From Opitutaceae bacterium (GTDB lineage Bacteria; Verrucomicrobiota; Verrucomicrobiia; Opitutales; Opitutaceae): DNA of 7,079 nucleotides. The notes below the pieces were generated by a model that worked only from the letters and a program-made list of their open reading frames with translations, searched no databases and was not told the DNA's origin. The stretch covers positions 1 through 7,079 of the forward strand of contig SYDD01000260.1 of NCBI GenBank assembly GCA_005786775.1. Reading direction: 5' to 3'. The position numbers and the translations under genes are program-made. This document shows positions 6,653 through 7,079 of this stretch, piece after piece (position 1 is the first letter of the stretch; each line of letters opens with the position of its first letter).

Positions 6653-6677
6653 CCGGGGCAGGATGCCCCGGCTGCAC
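6653..6677 (-). repeat. REP-like hairpin element, copy 3 (GCAG-headed, minus)
   Basis: On the minus strand GTGCAG is followed by a perfect 8-bp stem CCGGGGCA / TGCCCCGG with a TCC loop (plus-strand coordinates 6653-6671, foot 6672-6675). The head is GCAG rather than GTAG, a single transition. It pairs with copy 2 in inverted orientation with an 84-base interior (6569-6652). An additional small stem CGGAC/GTCCG (6641-6655) overlaps its left end. Confidence 0.6.
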
Positions 6678-6718
6678 CGGGCCCAGGAAGTACGGACCCA
6701 CTCGGGCGCCACGTGGTC

Positions 6719-6746
6719 TGGTGTAGCTGGGGCGCGTCGCCCCGGC
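6719..6746 (+). repeat. REP-like hairpin element, copy 4 (GTAG-headed, plus)
   Basis: TGGTGTAG foot, with GTAG at 6723-6726, then stem CTGGGGCG (6727-6734), loop CGT and CGCCCCGG (6738-6745), with one T-G wobble. Positions 6722-6746 are identical to copy 1 at 310-334, and the block 6759-6778 is identical to 376-395. This is the plus member of the second inverted pair. Confidence 0.7.
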
Positions 6747-6829
6747 CCGGGAAGCCGAAAACACCGGCCCGCGGAGCCGATTCTCCACGGGAAAGAGGGC
6801 AGCGCGAAAGGCGTTCCCGTCCCCCGCCA

Positions 6830-6855
6830 CCGGGGCGGCGCGCCCCGGCTACACC
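6830..6855 (-). repeat. REP-like hairpin element, copy 5 (GTAG-headed, minus)
   Basis: On the minus strand GGTGTAG (6855-6849) is followed by a perfect 8-bp stem CCGGGGCG / CGCCCCGG (6848-6841 and 6837-6830) around CGC. It lies 84 bases from copy 4 in inverted orientation (interior 6746-6829), the same interior length as the first pair. Confidence 0.7.
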
Positions 6856-6863
6856 AATCCACA

Positions 6864-6932
6864 TCCCTCCGTCTCTCTGTCTCTCGCCCCTCCGTCCCGC
6901 CGTCCCCCGTCCTTCCGCCCTCGGTTCCGTTT
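6864..6932. other. 69-base pyrimidine-rich tract without A
   Basis: The plus strand has no A across these 69 bases and only eleven G. Loosely repeated CTCCGTC/TCCGTCC/CCGTCC units are visible. On the minus strand it is a G/A-rich tract with GGGACGGAGGGG-like units. It is degenerate rather than a clean tandem repeat. It lies between the last REP element and the sigma-54-like site. Confidence 0.5.
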
Positions 6933-6968
6933 ACGCACCCCCAATTTCCCACCATTTTCCGGCGGGCG

Positions 6969-6984
6969 TGGCACGAAAGGTGCT
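6969..6984 (+). promoter_or_regulatory. candidate sigma-54 (RpoN) promoter reading rightward
   Basis: TGGCACG (6969-6975), four bases, then GTGCT (6980-6984). This matches the RpoN consensus TGGCACG-N4-TTGCW at all but one position. The invariant GG (6970-6971) and GC (6982-6983) are exactly ten bases apart. Transcription would start near 6995 and run off the window, so the target gene is not seen. RpoN promoters need an enhancer-binding activator, and no activator site is identified here. GG-N10-GC alone is common in GC-rich DNA; the full -24 heptamer makes this more convincing. Confidence 0.5.
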
Positions 6985-7079
6985 TCCTCAGAGCCCGGCA
7001 GAATGTGCCCGCGCGGGTTCGATTTATCTCGACCGCGGCCCGGGCGCAGGACGCCCTAACCCTGCCCAACTCAGCCCAA

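Larger units (their letters stand above)
6382..7079. other. gene-free right spacer with REP array, pyrimidine tract and candidate sigma-54 promoter
   Basis: No supported gene lies between the flippase start and the right edge. In order the spacer holds the flippase leader with a short open frame overlapping its ATG (6378-6557), four alternating REP-like hairpins (6543-6855), an A-free pyrimidine-rich tract (6864-6932), a sigma-54-like promoter (6969-6984), a perfect ten-base palindrome CCCGCGCGGG (7008-7017) and 62 further bases without a recognised start. Longer minus-strand open frames across it are translations of the repeats. Confidence 0.6.

Noticed and set aside
310..6855. CRISPR array
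   Set aside because: Repeat copies are few, alternate in orientation, have unequal gaps and no cas genes nearby; they are hairpin repeats instead.
6512..7069. 185-residue minus-strand open frame
   Set aside because: It translates the pyrimidine tract and REP hairpins (the GRRAPATPDHVAPEW stretch covers a REP), with abrupt composition changes.

Overview
The window is high-GC bacterial DNA, with strong G/C bias at third codon positions and many long antisense shadow frames. It carries a small cell-surface glycan gene set flanked on both sides by repeat-rich, gene-free DNA. The organism cannot be fixed from this sequence alone. The GC-rich coding style, the repeat-dense spacers and the mostly Shine-Dalgarno-free starts would suit a member of the Verrucomicrobiota such as the Opitutaceae, but that is a recall-based guess.

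Left edge (1-138): the first 46 codons of an unrecognised minus-strand gene, with an AGGA-type ribosome site and a weak candidate promoter upstream. Left spacer (139-765): one GTAG-headed hairpin repeat (REP-like) and a 265-bp spaced inverted repeat with two matching 64-base arms. No gene is seen here.

Central block (766-4871, plus strand): three closely spaced genes, probably one transcription unit. They encode a membrane-anchored family 2 glycosyltransferase, a UDP-galactopyranose-mutase/protoporphyrinogen-oxidase-like FAD protein, and a polytopic GT-C-type (family 39-like) glycosyltransferase. A fourth gene (4903-6381, minus strand) converges on them with a 31-base gap and encodes a Wzx-like oligosaccharide flippase. 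A reasonable reading is that the cytoplasmic transferase builds a lipid-linked saccharide, the flavoprotein supplies or alters a sugar or other cofactor-dependent step, the flippase moves the lipid-linked product across the inner membrane, and the GT-C protein adds a sugar on the outer face. No polymerase, ligase or initiating transferase is visible, so the pathway is incomplete here.

Right spacer (6382-7079): four more REP-like hairpins in strictly alternating orientation (+,-,+,-). They form two inverted pairs, each with an 84-base interior, and their stems show compensatory base changes. A 69-base stretch without any A on the plus strand follows, then a good match to a sigma-54 (-24/-12) promoter pointing out of the right edge. 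The repeat architecture is the most unusual part of the window; the protein genes belong to known families, although the exact substrates are unknown.
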